Positions 37,701 through 47,163 of a stretch of 64,000 bases of DNA are shown here, one piece after another. This DNA is from Wolbachia endosymbiont of Spodoptera picta (GTDB taxonomy: Bacteria > Pseudomonadota > Alphaproteobacteria > Rickettsiales > Anaplasmataceae): NCBI RefSeq assembly GCF_018141665.1, contig NZ_CP067976.1, positions 1-64,000 on the forward strand, in the 5' to 3' direction. A program made the translations under genes and the position numbers. The stretch's first letter is position 1. Every line of letters begins with the position of its first letter. Under the pieces are notes generated by a model. It saw only the letters and a list, made by a program, of their open reading frames with translations. It did not search any database and was not told where the DNA came from.

Positions 37701-40354
37701 AAGAATTCACTGGAAGGCAAGAACAAATAGATGAGATATATACAAAATTGCAGGGGGGAGAGGTAATAATAGTAGGTCCATCTGGTATTGGTAAAACTCA
37801 ATTAGCTAGAAAGTTTGTTGAAGAAAACAAAGGAGCTTATCTTCATGCCTATGAAGTAAGTACTCAAGATATATTATCCATAGAAAGTTCTTTTAATTAC
37901 CTTGTTCGAGATAGGTTAGCCATGTTTATGAAAGGAGAGGAAGGTAAAGGAAAGAAAAAATGCCTGTTCCTTTTTCAGGGAGCTAAAAAAGAAGATGTAG
38001 AGAAGATTTTAAAGATCAGAGGTCAAAGAGGTGGTTTTGATTGCTTGTTTACTTCTTCTGATCAAGATTATCAAGATATAGCAGAAGTATCTTTAGATAG
38101 TCTTGAAGAAAAAGAAGCTGTACAACTTGTCAAAAGAATTTTAGAGATAGCAGATAGATCGCAAGATGAACAAATAAAAGCACTCATAAGAAAACTCAAA
38201 GGTTTTCCATTAGCTATAAACCTAGCAGCAGCGTGTATTAAAAACAAAGGATCAAGCCCTTTGAGAGAAGCATTTGGAATTTTTGAATATTTAGTACAGT
38301 ACGAAAAGTTTGATCAGAAACTTCCACTAAACACTAGGCAAAATGAATACGATAGGATATTGCAAATAACATTACTACTTTCGATGGAAACAATAAAAGA
38401 GATGTGTTCTGGAGAGAAAATTCTTGAAATTTTAAATACTATAGCTTATTTTGGTCATAGTGCAATTGATCCAAGTTTATTTCTTGCCTGGATTAAATGT
38501 GGGGATGAACTATACTCCATTTTCGAATTGCTAGAGCAGTATTCCATAATTTGTGCAAAAGAGCCAGGTAAATACAAGGTTTATATCATGCATGAATTAA
38601 TAAAAAAAGTAATACGTTCACAGTTTACCATAGATGAGGAAAAATACATATTAAGTTGTATAATAAAATTGGTATCTGAAACTGAAGGAGGGTTTTTAGA
38701 TGTAGTTCACCTCTTATCTTTGTTTGATCATGGTCAAAAATATGACTATCTAATAGAAGAAAATAAGAATTTTCCTTGTTTAATTTTAAGTGGCTTAAAT
38801 GAGTTATATGAGTATCAAAAAGTTATCAATCTCACGTCACAATTATATCAATTACTTGCTGTAGATGATAGATATTCAAGATTAATTAAATATGAGTTTG
38901 CCTGCGCGCAAGCTGGTTTGGGACTATATGATAGAGCGTTAAAAATCTTTCTGGATTTAAAAAAACTCGAGAAGGTAAATGATACACTTCCTTCTCTTAC
39001 TTTGGATAAAAAAATACTTTCTACTTATCTCAAACAAAAAAATTATAAAGAAGCATTGTCATACGTTAAATACAATAACTTTATAGTCAATAGTTTATAT
39101 GGCGAAGACATCATGGAACTTATGGAAGAACATCTAGATATAGCAGTTATTATAGCTGAAGTATTTGTGATGCAAAAAAGATATACTGATGCACTTACAA
39201 CTTTGCACTATGTAAGACTACTGAGAGATGAAATTTTCCTTAAAATAGGTGATTTTAACTCCGATGATGATCCTTATCTTGATCCTTCCGAGATGTATGA
39301 ATTTTATAATTTAGATACAAAATATATCTATGCCCTAGCATATTTCTTTATGGTTCAAGAAAGAAAAAAAGTAACTATAAATGAAGAAGAGTTATCACAT
39401 AAAGAGGATTTACCTCGTGAATTGAGTATACAAGCTTTATTTAGGCATCTACAAGATGTTCTAATAAATCAAGAAGGTAGTCAGTACTTACAACCGGCTC
39501 CTTATTTTGTTGAAATAGAAGTAGAAAAAGTCATTCAGAGGAAATTAAGAGAAAAAACATTGCGATATTTTGAGGAAGTACTGAAGCTACAAAAAAATTA
39601 TGGATTTTTAGATAATCATCCTAACGTACTATCTGTGAAGTTTTATATAGCTGTTTTACATAGCTGCTTAGAGGATAAGGAAAAAGCATTACAAGAACTC
39701 CAACAATTGCAAGAATTACAGGAGAAAGTGATAGGAGTAAATCATCCTGACACTTTAGGAACTGTAAATGCTATATAAGAATTATTTACTGAAGGTGAAG
39801 ACAAGTTAACATATTTAAGAAATGAGATAGAAAAAAGAGAATCGCTCTTACAATTTGAAAAATCTGATTTGAATGCTAAGGGTGTCTCAATCTTAAAAGA
39901 GCTTTATGTAGAAAAAAATAGCGAAAGTTTTTCTTCAGTATCAAGTGAAGAATTACTGCTAGGAAATAAAAGATTCTTAGATGCAGAGAGTACAAAAACT
40001 AAAAGGAGAAAAATGGATAATCAGCAGCAAGTCTCAGAGTTGCAAGATTGTACTTTACCAGGCTCAGTGAAGGGTCAGTGTATATCACCTAAAAGAAGAA
40101 ATTTGGAAAATATGAGAGTGACATCTCTAGGTGGTCAGAAGACTGTAAATCTATCACTAGACAGAAAAGGATCACTCATTGAGCTGAAATATAAACTGAA
40201 TCATTATGACGATCAAATACAAAGATTTATACAATGGGAAAATAGCAATTTGAAAAAGTCACAGCGACCAATATCTTCACTTAACAGCATTACTGTAGAA
40301 CCTACGGATAATAAGAGCCTGAGAGGAGTTACTTCTGCTGGTCAAGTTGCTTAA
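34739..40354 (+). pseudogene. Giant OTU/ankyrin/OTU/NB-ARC/TPR effector gene with three in-frame stop codons
   Basis: One frame runs 1871 codons, broken only by TAA 35000, TGA 35108 and TAA 39776; there are no indels. Domains in order: OTU-like cysteine protease 1 (GDCFFDAV with Cys58; His in GGFHFEPI near 227); ankyrin units (about 277-332, DTPLHIAACVGELKIVRFLL); second OTU-like domain (PGDGSCLFWSVALAYL with Cys near 348; GNHYQFY His near 562); a long helical region; an NB-ARC ATPase with Walker A GPSGIGKT (1013-1020) and a GFPLAINLA motif; TPR-like helical repeats (about 1380-1680); a basic tail with KTKRRK. It resembles large WO eukaryotic-association proteins. The two stops within OTU 1 split off its Cys segment; residues 128-1679 remain open as one frame. 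Confidence 0.75.
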
Positions 40355-41261
40355 TTTTATCTAAGGAAAGGCCAGTGATTTCAGCGATAACATCAATAGA
40401 TACACCTGCCTTGAGTGAGTTTTTGGCCACAGCTATTTTAGCTTGTTTTTCGCCCTCTGCTATACCCTCTTCCTTACCTTCAGCTCTACCTTTTTCTTCG
40501 CCAATTTGGATGCCTTCTTGTCTACCTTTTTGAGTAGCATCATCAAGTTTTTGTTCCAAGATAGCAGCTTCTTTCTGTAAATCCATTACTCTTTCTTCAT
40601 AAGCTAGGAGATCCTTCTCATTCCAATGAAACTTATCTAACTCATCATATGCTAACTTTATTATCGGTGATTTTTCTGCTATTTTTCTTAAATCTTCATC
40701 AGTTGTTTCTTCTGCATACTTAAAGAAAAAGCACCATCTCTCAACAGTAGTTTCCAACTGCTCTACTTTGCTTTTTGTAAATTTAGGTAGTTCAATAAAG
40801 ACAAATTGAAAATCTTTTAAATAATGTCCGTTAGTCTTTATATCGCGTATATTATGAGTGGAAATATAATAAACATCTGAAGGAAAAAGAGTACTATTAG
40901 AAATAGCAATAAAGAATACTTTCTTAAAATCAATGTAATTACCAGACTGTCTTGAGTAAGCCTTAGCAGCATAGAGTTGAGCGCGTTTTTCAAAGCCTTT
41001 ATCACGAGCGAGCTGCATTTCCGCAATATACCTATTTCCGAGAGAATTCTTACAGAGGACATCAACAATGCTTTGTTTATCAGAAGCAATCTCAGGGTTC
41101 ATAATAGTGCTGAGAAACTCAACATCTTGAATAGAATTGACTCCAGTAAAGCCTAAGATATCATTGAGAAAGTGAATAAGAATGTCTTTATTTTTTTCAG
41201 TACCAAAAATACGGCGAAAAGCTATATCATTGCGAGCATCAAGGAACTTCGAAAGAGCCAT
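40329..41261 (-). CDS. Rpn-family PD-(D/E)XK nuclease/putative transposase
   Basis: This is the recombination-promoting nuclease (Rpn/YhgA-like) type common in Wolbachia: N-terminal ALSKFLDARNDIAFRRIFG, then the nuclease core with DVLCKNSLGNRYIAEMQL (the D...E-x-Q pattern of PD-(D/E)XK enzymes). A C-terminal coiled stretch carries repeated EG/GE units (EEKGRAEGKEEGIAEGEKQ), and a short final helix follows. I start it at the ATG at 41261 (MALSKF), about 310 residues; an earlier in-frame start at 41297 is possible. Its 3' end overlaps the tail of the convergent OTU gene by 26 bases. DNA cleavage is a family property, not shown here. Confidence 0.85.
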   Translation of the reverse strand: MALSKFLDARNDIAFRRIFGTEKNKDILIHFLNDILGFTGVNSIQDVEFLSTIMNPEIASDKQSIVDVLCKNSLGNRYIAEMQLARDKGFEKRAQLYAAKAYSRQSGNYIDFKKVFFIAISNSTLFPSDVYYISTHNIRDIKTNGHYLKDFQFVFIELPKFTKSKVEQLETTVERWCFFFKYAEETTDEDLRKIAEKSPIIKLAYDELDKFHWNEKDLLAYEERVMDLQKEAAILEQKLDDATQKGRQEGIQIGEEKGRAEGKEEGIAEGEKQAKIAVAKNSLKAGVSIDVIAEITGLSLDKIKQLDQQK

Positions 41262-41390
41262 GAGAAAGTAAGATAAAAAGCATTGATCATTATACACAAT
41301 TGTGAAGAAATATTCAACTAAAATTCAAACATAGAAAGAAGCATCCCTTTTGTATATCTTTATTTGGTAGTATTAACCTGTATAATATTT

Positions 41391-42284
41391 ATGACAAACA
41401 TCTCGATAAGGTACCAGATAGCACAAAAAGTAAGGAGCTGGAGGTTAAAGAGAAAATATACTCTAAAAGACTTAGTAGACAAAACAAGCATAAACTATCA
41501 TACATTAATAAGATACGAGCAAGGAACATGTGGCATTCCAACTGAAAAGTTAAAAATCCTAGCAGAGGCGTTATCAATTCCTATTAGAAATCTCTTTCCA
41601 AGACGAAAAGTACTAAAAGAAGATAGTTGTTTCGACAAAGTCAAGACCGAGGAAATGTATAATTTCATAGAAAAAACAGGAGGACACAAAGCAATTTATG
41701 CATTTGTCCGAGCTGAAGAAGAAAGTAATATAAAAGCAGCAAGAATAAGAATTGCAAAAGGTCTAGTTAAGGCGGGGTTTGCTACTGAGATTATCTATCG
41801 AGCAACAGGCTTATCAATTGAAGAATATGCTGATAAAGAGAGATACGAGCCAAACAGAGGGCAAGAGATCAAGAAGTGGAGAATAATCAGAGGATATACA
41901 CAAGAAGAGTTAGCAAAAAAGCTTAATGTGGGACCCTCGCAAATACATCATTATGAGCAAGGTAGCGTTACTCTTTTAAGTGAAAGGTTGTGGGAGATAG
42001 CAAGAGAATTATCAGTGAATGCTGAAGATCTGATAAAGGAGTACAAAGAAAATGATTGCGAAGGAGAAAGTGAATTATTAAGTTTGGCAAGGGAATATAG
42101 AAAAATTGACAATCAAGAATCACGAGATGAGCTAAATATATGGGTAGAATTTTTCTTGCAAAGAAAGCAAATTTACAAAGAGAAGATTGATAAAATAGAG
42201 GGAATGAAAGTTGCAAATAATTTACTTCAGTTAGGTTTTTCTACTGATGTTATTTCTAAAATAGTAACAACTTCTTTTACATAA
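41391..42284 (+). CDS. Phage WO-type transcriptional regulator with two HTH domains
   Basis: A 297-residue protein from the ATG at 41391. It has two Cro/CI-type (HTH_3) domains: residues about 4-60 (AQKVRSWRLKRKYTLKDLVD, then a YEQG segment) and about 155-215 (GQEIKKWRIIRGYTQEELAK, HHYEQGS). A linker with a degenerate helical unit follows each, with similar ends (GLVKAGFATEIIYRATGLS and NNLLQLGFSTDVISKIV), so the protein is an internal duplication. Such double-HTH regulators are typical of WO prophages and are thought to control phage or cargo genes. It is divergent from the Rpn gene with about 130 bases between. Confidence 0.82.
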   Translation: MTNISIRYQIAQKVRSWRLKRKYTLKDLVDKTSINYHTLIRYEQGTCGIPTEKLKILAEALSIPIRNLFPRRKVLKEDSCFDKVKTEEMYNFIEKTGGHKAIYAFVRAEEESNIKAARIRIAKGLVKAGFATEIIYRATGLSIEEYADKERYEPNRGQEIKKWRIIRGYTQEELAKKLNVGPSQIHHYEQGSVTLLSERLWEIARELSVNAEDLIKEYKENDCEGESELLSLAREYRKIDNQESRDELNIWVEFFLQRKQIYKEKIDKIEGMKVANNLLQLGFSTDVISKIVTTSFT

Positions 42285-42469
42285 AGAATTAATTTTCAAT
42301 TAGATAAAATAAGTATCTATTAATATCTTAACTTATTAATGAAAAAATAAGTAAAAAAGATTGAAAAATTGATTTGACTTCACTCGAAAGCTATGGCTCT
42401 ATACCAATGCTGATAAAAAACAGCAGTAAATAATTAAAAACAATTTGTTATTAACGAGGAGTATATTTT

Positions 42470-42556
42470 ATGAATAATAGTGAAAAACTTACAGAAGAAA
42501 TAGAGAGAGTATTACAGAGTGGAGAAAGCAATAAATTGCTCTATAGACTTAAATAA
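42470..42556 (+). CDS. Very short hypothetical ORF
   Basis: A 28-codon frame with an excellent ribosome binding site (GAGGAG at 42456-42461). It encodes MNNSEKLTEEIERVLQSGES and eight more residues, one acidic helix. It lies 22 bases ahead of the next start, itself preceded by AGGAGG, so it may be a leader peptide, a coupling ORF or the remnant of a longer gene. Confidence 0.4.
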   Translation: MNNSEKLTEEIERVLQSGESNKLLYRLK

Positions 42557-42578
42557 TATGCTTAATATAGGAGGGTGT

Positions 42579-43212
42579 ATGACTACTAAAAAAAACAGTA
42601 TCATTTGATGATATGGATGGAAATACTTATGAGTTAATCATTGATTCTAAAAAGTTACCAAAAGGACTATATAGTGCTATTGAAGGTATAAGGCGTACTA
42701 GCAAAAAAAATCAGCAGCTTATACTTGTAGACGAGACTGATCCGAAAATATTTGATGATAAAAGTAGGTTTGAGAATCCTGAAGGTGTGCCTTCCCCTAG
42801 CGATGTTTCTGAAAAATTAATCAATCTTGGAGAAGGACGCGAGGTTTATAACACAAAATCTTCAAATCGTCAAAATCCGTTTATTCCAGCCTTAAGCAAG
42901 ATAGAGCCAAGTGTGAGTGAAAATACAGAGTTAAGATGGTTTAAAAATGCAGTAGTAAAGGCAAAAAGCGTAGACGAACTGAACAAAGTAATAGATCAAG
43001 CACTAAGTGCTGGAATAAGGATAAATGCGTATAGCGAAGGACAGAAGAGTTTTGCTGATACGGTGATATCGAAAATGTCTTTGATCAAATGCAAAGAAAA
43101 TGAGAAGGAAGACATAATATGTGAATTGATGCTAAATGGAGCAATATTCAGATACGATCTATTGCAGGATAAGGGAATAAGTGAAATGCATAACAAACTC
43201 TATCAAGTCTAA
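42579..43212 (+). pseudogene. Hypothetical phage-associated protein with an A8 frameshift and a 3' end in an IS scar
   Basis: An ATG at 42579 with an AGGAGG-type box reads MTTKKN and then stops; removing one A from the A8 run at 42588-42595 would join it to the long frame beginning SFDDMDGNTYELIID. The resulting protein would be about 210 residues, mostly soluble and helical at the C-terminus (VDELNKVIDQALSAGIRIN, IICELMLNGAIFRYDLL). I do not recognise its family. Its stop codon lies in a leftover IS481-type end (43202-43221), so the natural C-terminus is probably lost. Confidence 0.5.
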
Positions 43213-43221
43213 ACTATTACA
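43202..43221. repeat. Solitary IS481-type terminal repeat
   Basis: Twenty bases are identical to the outer part of the right end of the IS481 element at 32426-32451. No transposase is next to it. The stop codons of the two convergent reading frames (42579-43212 and 43217-43717) fall inside it. Confidence 0.7.
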
Positions 43222-43717
43222 ACATAAACTTGTCAAACTTTTTCGGACTTAACTTGCCAGCTCCTCTACCAGGGAACGCTTTCTCTACATATGAGCTTAA
43301 AATCCCTGAAATCTCATTAAATTTACCACTCATGACTTTTCTAGTAATCTCTTTTTGCATTCCCATATAATCAATATTTAACCGGTGCATTGATACACCA
43401 CTTTTTAATCCAGCTTGCTCTACTACTTTCTCAAATCTCTTTGTAATATTGCGTGCATATCCCTGTGCTTCTAGTGGAGATATAGACTGATCTACTGTAG
43501 AAACATACTTTTGACCTGTAACTTTTCTAATGAGCATGTCAAGTAACATTATCGTACCATTTACATCCATTTTTGCATTTACTTGTGAGATTGGACTTGG
43601 AGTGCTCTCAGGTTTAGAACTTAACAATCCACTTACAGAGCTTTTTACCCAGCCAAATAAATCATTTATAGCTCTTTTTACAATAATCCGAACAGATCGT
43701 AATATGCTACTGGCCTG
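43217..43717 (-). pseudogene. C-terminal fragment of a toxin paralogue
   Basis: The minus frame is open from 43717 (after a TAG) to 43217. It contains INDLFGWVKSSVSGLL, the same block found in the 1011-residue toxin-like protein (near 16920-16970), followed by a different Ser/Pro linker and a helical region (VNGTIMLLDMLIRKVTG, SGKFNEISGILSSYVEKAF). It is therefore the C-terminal part of a related protein. The N-terminal part is missing and the 3' stop lies in an IS end. The block may mark a shared cleavage, membrane or targeting segment. Confidence 0.6.
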
Positions 43718-44360
43718 CTATAGCCATCAACACATATCTTATCGCATTCGGACTATTATAAGAAAAGCTATAATTTTAGGTATTCTTGTTGGGTTTTTCC
43801 CACTTGATAGGAGCTTTCCTGAAATTTTTTCATCAGCAATGCGACAAAAATCTTCTATGAAACAGTAAAGTTCTGTAATATCTTTTTTTCATGGGTAACC
43901 TCTTAATTATTGCTAAAATACTCGAGTTTACCCTATTTCCTTCTTTATTAATTCTACTTTTATCTATTTTCTAATCCATAACTGGGGTCATTAAGTTAAT
44001 ATCTCAAGATAGTTTCTAAAAAATTTACTACTATGCTTATGGTTTTGGAGTATGATGAATTTTTCTTCTTTAGTATTACTTGGCTTTATTTTAGCTCAAA
44101 AGAGGTCATTTGAAGCATTTGGTGTTTCTATTGGAGCATTTTGGGTTTCTTGCTAGTTTCTTACACGTAGATTAAGTATATTAGGATTATTATTATCTTC
44201 TTTGTCTAAAATTGTAATAAATATACGTGTGATTAATAGAGGTTCTTATAACTTACTTGTTAGATTAAGTTGTGTCTATTACACATTCTTAGATTGAAAG
44301 ATAAATCCTCCAGAAACGATGTTAATTTTCTGCTATTTCTCATGAATATTAGTTTGTATC
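43718..44360. other. Decayed accessory region without an intact gene
   Basis: About 640 bases with many stops on all frames. Two recognisable relics are present: a 16-base stretch at 43972-43987, complementary to the 3' coding end of the toxin-like gene (17492-17507), and a second solitary IS481-type end at 44258-44283. I see nothing else that can be supported. Confidence 0.5.
44258..44283. repeat. Second solitary IS481-type terminal repeat
   Basis: Twenty-six bases match, with two differences, the complement of the end at 31085-31110 of the partial IS481 copy. No transposase remains beside it. Confidence 0.6.
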
Positions 44361-44882
44361 TCAAGTTCGTTCACCTATTACTGTCTTGTTTTTACTTTCA
44401 ATATTTACCTCTTTCACCTCGGTATTAGGTTCTTTAATATTGGAGGCAGAAAAACACTCACTACTTTGCTTACCTCTATGCATTGAAAATGATGTCCCTA
44501 TCCACTTTTCAATACCATTGACTGCTTCATTAAACCTTTTTATATCTACGTTGTCTAGAAGTTCAAAGACTTGTAGAGAAACTTCCTCTGGAACTAACAC
44601 TGGTAAATTACCAGAAACTTGTTCCAACAAATCCAGTATTTCTATCACTGATTTATTTTTACTCTCTATTAGGTAAGCAAGGATAGGAAATTCACTTTTA
44701 GCTTCTTCTAACTTGCTTTCCATATCTTTCTCTCGTAGAGAAGATGCTAATTTATTGGACTCCTTACTTGTCAGAACGTTATTCAGAATATTATAAAGAA
44801 AAGCTTTTGGTGGAAATACCTTGTGTAAATTACTCGAACCTTGTTCTAGTAAATCAAGTCTTCCTTTCCCTTTTTGATATTG
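44361..44882 (-). pseudogene. Helical hypothetical protein interrupted by the group II intron
   Basis: A minus frame is open from the intron border to 44361. It reads RLDLLEQGSSNLHKVFPPKA, then KLEEAKSEFPILAYLIESKN, then a Leu/Val-rich helical stretch and an Asn/Lys/Glu-rich tail. No start codon with a good ribosome binding site is seen in the upstream part (the Met at 44723 is mid-helix), so the 5' part is probably missing or lies beyond the intron. I do not recognise the family. Confidence 0.5.
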
Positions 44883-47096
44883 TTATCTAAGTGAGGAAAG
44901 TCACCTCTCCCCACTCGACTTCAAAACCGGACTTGATAGTTTCCCATCATCCGGCTTCTCTCTAATTTGGCGCTTTTCATGCATACTCCCATGTAATTCG
45001 TCGTGACAATGCCCATGCAACAAGGATAAATTTTTGCTCATATTATTACGTCTATTCCGGTCTTTATGGTGTATCTCTAGGATATCATCATTTTTGAACC
45101 AAAGTTGACATTGATCACATTTACCTTGTTGCAACTTCATTAATTTTATTACTCGTGGTGATTTTCCTGGAACTTTACTTAAGCGATTTGCCCAATATAA
45201 CCAATCTCCGTCATATAAAGATCTAGATCCTTTCACTTTGATATGCCTTCTTATGGCATGATCTACGTGCCTAACAAGCAGTAAATTGTTATTCGTCATA
45301 AATCTCCAATTATCGTTATCTTTCTTTCGAAAGTATTTTCTCTTAATCCAATGCTTCCCTTTGTTACAGTGTCTAAAGACTGCCCATTTCCAAAGCTTTC
45401 CATGCATATCATGATCTAAAGAACTAAATACTTTATGTGACACTACCGAAGAGTAATACTGACTCCATCCTCTAATAACTGGATTAAGGTTTTTAATTAC
45501 TGCTTCTTGAGGTGCTGCACGCATTTCTTTAAGTTTTTGCTTAATGATTTTAGCATGTTGTTTTATAGAGAGGCGACTTGGTTTAATTAATAATTTATAA
45601 CCTTTCTTACTTTGTTTTGTTAAGTATTGTCGTATTGTGAACCCAAGAAAATCAAAACCTAGTATTTGTCCTCCATAAGTTTTTAACGTATGAGATATTT
45701 TTGTCTTTGATGGCTTTAACTCTAATCCAATGGTATTTAACCATCTTTCCGTTAGATTTTTTGCCTTAAAAACAATTTCCTCATTTTCATGGAGAATCAC
45801 ACAATCATCTGCATAAGTAATCACACTTAGTGATTGACCAGCATGTTTATGTGAAGCTTTACCATATTTTTTCTTTTGATAATCAAATAGTTCCTTTCTC
45901 AATGCCATTTTTAGGTAATATTCTAACCCATGTAGAGCTATACTTGCTAACAAAGGTGAAATAGTTCCGCCTTGTACTGTACCACTCTTTGTGGGTCTAA
46001 ACGCTTTACCTTCCATAACTCCTGCTTTTAGCCACCTTTTTATAACTTTAGTTAATGTTGGTGTGGTGTTAAGCTTTTTTTGTAATGCATTATGGTTGAT
46101 GTTATCAAAGCACCCTGAAATATCTGCATCCAGTAAAAATGCTGTTTTCTGTTTTAGTGCTATGAATATAGCTTCAATGGCATCATGACACGACCTACCA
46201 GACCTAAAACCATATGTGTTTGGCTCAAATTTTGCTTCCCACTCCGGTTCTATCACCATTTTTACAAGTGTTTGTTTTGCTCGATCTGATATTGTAGGAA
46301 TACCAAGCGGGCGATACTCCGATGGCTTACCAGGTTTTGGAATCCAAACTCGTCTCGATGGTTTTGCTTTTTCTCTTATATCCAAAGAATATACTAATTG
46401 TAACCTTTCTTTTTGATTAAGATTCGCTTTTCCATCTATACCTGCAGTCTTTTTTCCTCTGTTATCCTGAGTTACCTTTCTAACAGCGAGCGTTCTTGCA
46501 CTTGTTGATCTGAGTAACAATCTCTGAAGATTATGCATCTTTTTGATATCATTACATTGTGAAGCTCGGTAAATTCGTTTTTGTAGCTTAAATGAAGATT
46601 TCTCCAGCTTGCGCCAAGGAATTTCATTCCATTCATACCTAACATTTTGTTGGCTCATAACATATTCACTACTATTCACAACTTTATCTTCCAAACTACA
46701 GTGTCTACGTTTGCATATCCTAAACATTACCTTAGGCATTAGCTTCTTAGACAATCCCTCTACATAGGAGCATTCGGCTGGCTACCTTCTTAGTTATCCT
46801 TTTGAAAATAAAGAATAATAAGAGCTTCTATGTAGTTACTCCGTTCCATAAAATCGTTTCTCGTTAAACTTAGGCTCTTACTATCTGCCGGAAGATTGGA
46901 AGCATCTTAATCAGGAAAAGCCGATCCTAATTACCCGTTTCTTCATACCTTTTGGTATATGCGTATTCAACCTTATTTCGCATATTCGAATTAACGACAG
47001 TTCAAACATAAGTTTCTTTTCGTAGCCATATCTAACTCTTCTCGAGAGGATTTATCATAAGGTTTGATATTACTCCCTTTTGATCCATGCTTACAC
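44883..47096 (-). mobile_element. Group II intron
   Basis: Boundaries inferred from structure. A GTGTAAGC-type 5' end lies at 47096 on the minus strand, followed by about 340 bases of ribozyme 5' domains, then the intron protein. Near the 3' end, 44919-44960 form a domain V-like hairpin (AGCCGGATGATGGGAAACTA with its complement around AGTCCGGTTTT). A domain VI-like stem (GAGTGGGGAG / CTTTCCTCAC) ends near 44883. The element sits between the membrane/coiled-coil gene at 47164 and the interrupted hypothetical gene at 44361. Exact ends need an intron-less allele. Confidence 0.75.
44901..46754 (-). CDS. ltrA: Group II intron reverse transcriptase/maturase with HNH endonuclease
   Basis: A 617-residue intron-encoded protein. 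The reverse transcriptase domain (about 75-350) has GKKTAGIDGK, YRPLGIPTISDRAKQ, YGFRSGRSCHDA, the conserved TVQGGTISPLLASI block and the active-site YADD. A maturase (X) domain follows (about 385-480, NPVIRGWSQYY). The C-terminus is an HNH nuclease: CDQCQLWF, IHHKDRNRRNN and HGHCHDELHG. All catalytic residues are present, so splicing and mobility remain plausible. The frame runs on through the domain V region and stops inside the domain VI stem; the last 20 or so residues are therefore encoded by ribozyme sequence. Confidence 0.92.
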   Translation of the reverse strand: MSKKLMPKVMFRICKRRHCSLEDKVVNSSEYVMSQQNVRYEWNEIPWRKLEKSSFKLQKRIYRASQCNDIKKMHNLQRLLLRSTSARTLAVRKVTQDNRGKKTAGIDGKANLNQKERLQLVYSLDIREKAKPSRRVWIPKPGKPSEYRPLGIPTISDRAKQTLVKMVIEPEWEAKFEPNTYGFRSGRSCHDAIEAIFIALKQKTAFLLDADISGCFDNINHNALQKKLNTTPTLTKVIKRWLKAGVMEGKAFRPTKSGTVQGGTISPLLASIALHGLEYYLKMALRKELFDYQKKKYGKASHKHAGQSLSVITYADDCVILHENEEIVFKAKNLTERWLNTIGLELKPSKTKISHTLKTYGGQILGFDFLGFTIRQYLTKQSKKGYKLLIKPSRLSIKQHAKIIKQKLKEMRAAPQEAVIKNLNPVIRGWSQYYSSVVSHKVFSSLDHDMHGKLWKWAVFRHCNKGKHWIKRKYFRKKDNDNWRFMTNNNLLLVRHVDHAIRRHIKVKGSRSLYDGDWLYWANRLSKVPGKSPRVIKLMKLQQGKCDQCQLWFKNDDILEIHHKDRNRRNNMSKNLSLLHGHCHDELHGSMHEKRQIREKPDDGKLSSPVLKSSGER

Positions 47097-47163
47097 CATG
47101 AGAATTTGCCACTTTCTTAAGGTGTGGATCATGATTTTACCCAGATGCTATGGGAGATGGAAT

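Noticed and set aside
34739..40354. Assignment as a cytoplasmic incompatibility factor (CifB type V)
   Set aside because: The domain mix recalls large WO effectors, but I see no partner gene of CifA type upstream and no clear PD-(D/E)XK pair, so the call is not supported.
43530..43868. A 112-residue + frame over the toxin fragment
   Set aside because: Its first half is antisense to the recognisable toxin C-terminal fragment, and the rest shows no family features; treated as a shadow or relic.
44901..46754. Retron or diversity-generating retroelement as source of the reverse transcriptase
   Set aside because: The maturase domain, HNH nuclease and domain V/VI-like RNA hairpins downstream identify a group II intron; no template/variable repeat pair or retron RNA is evident.
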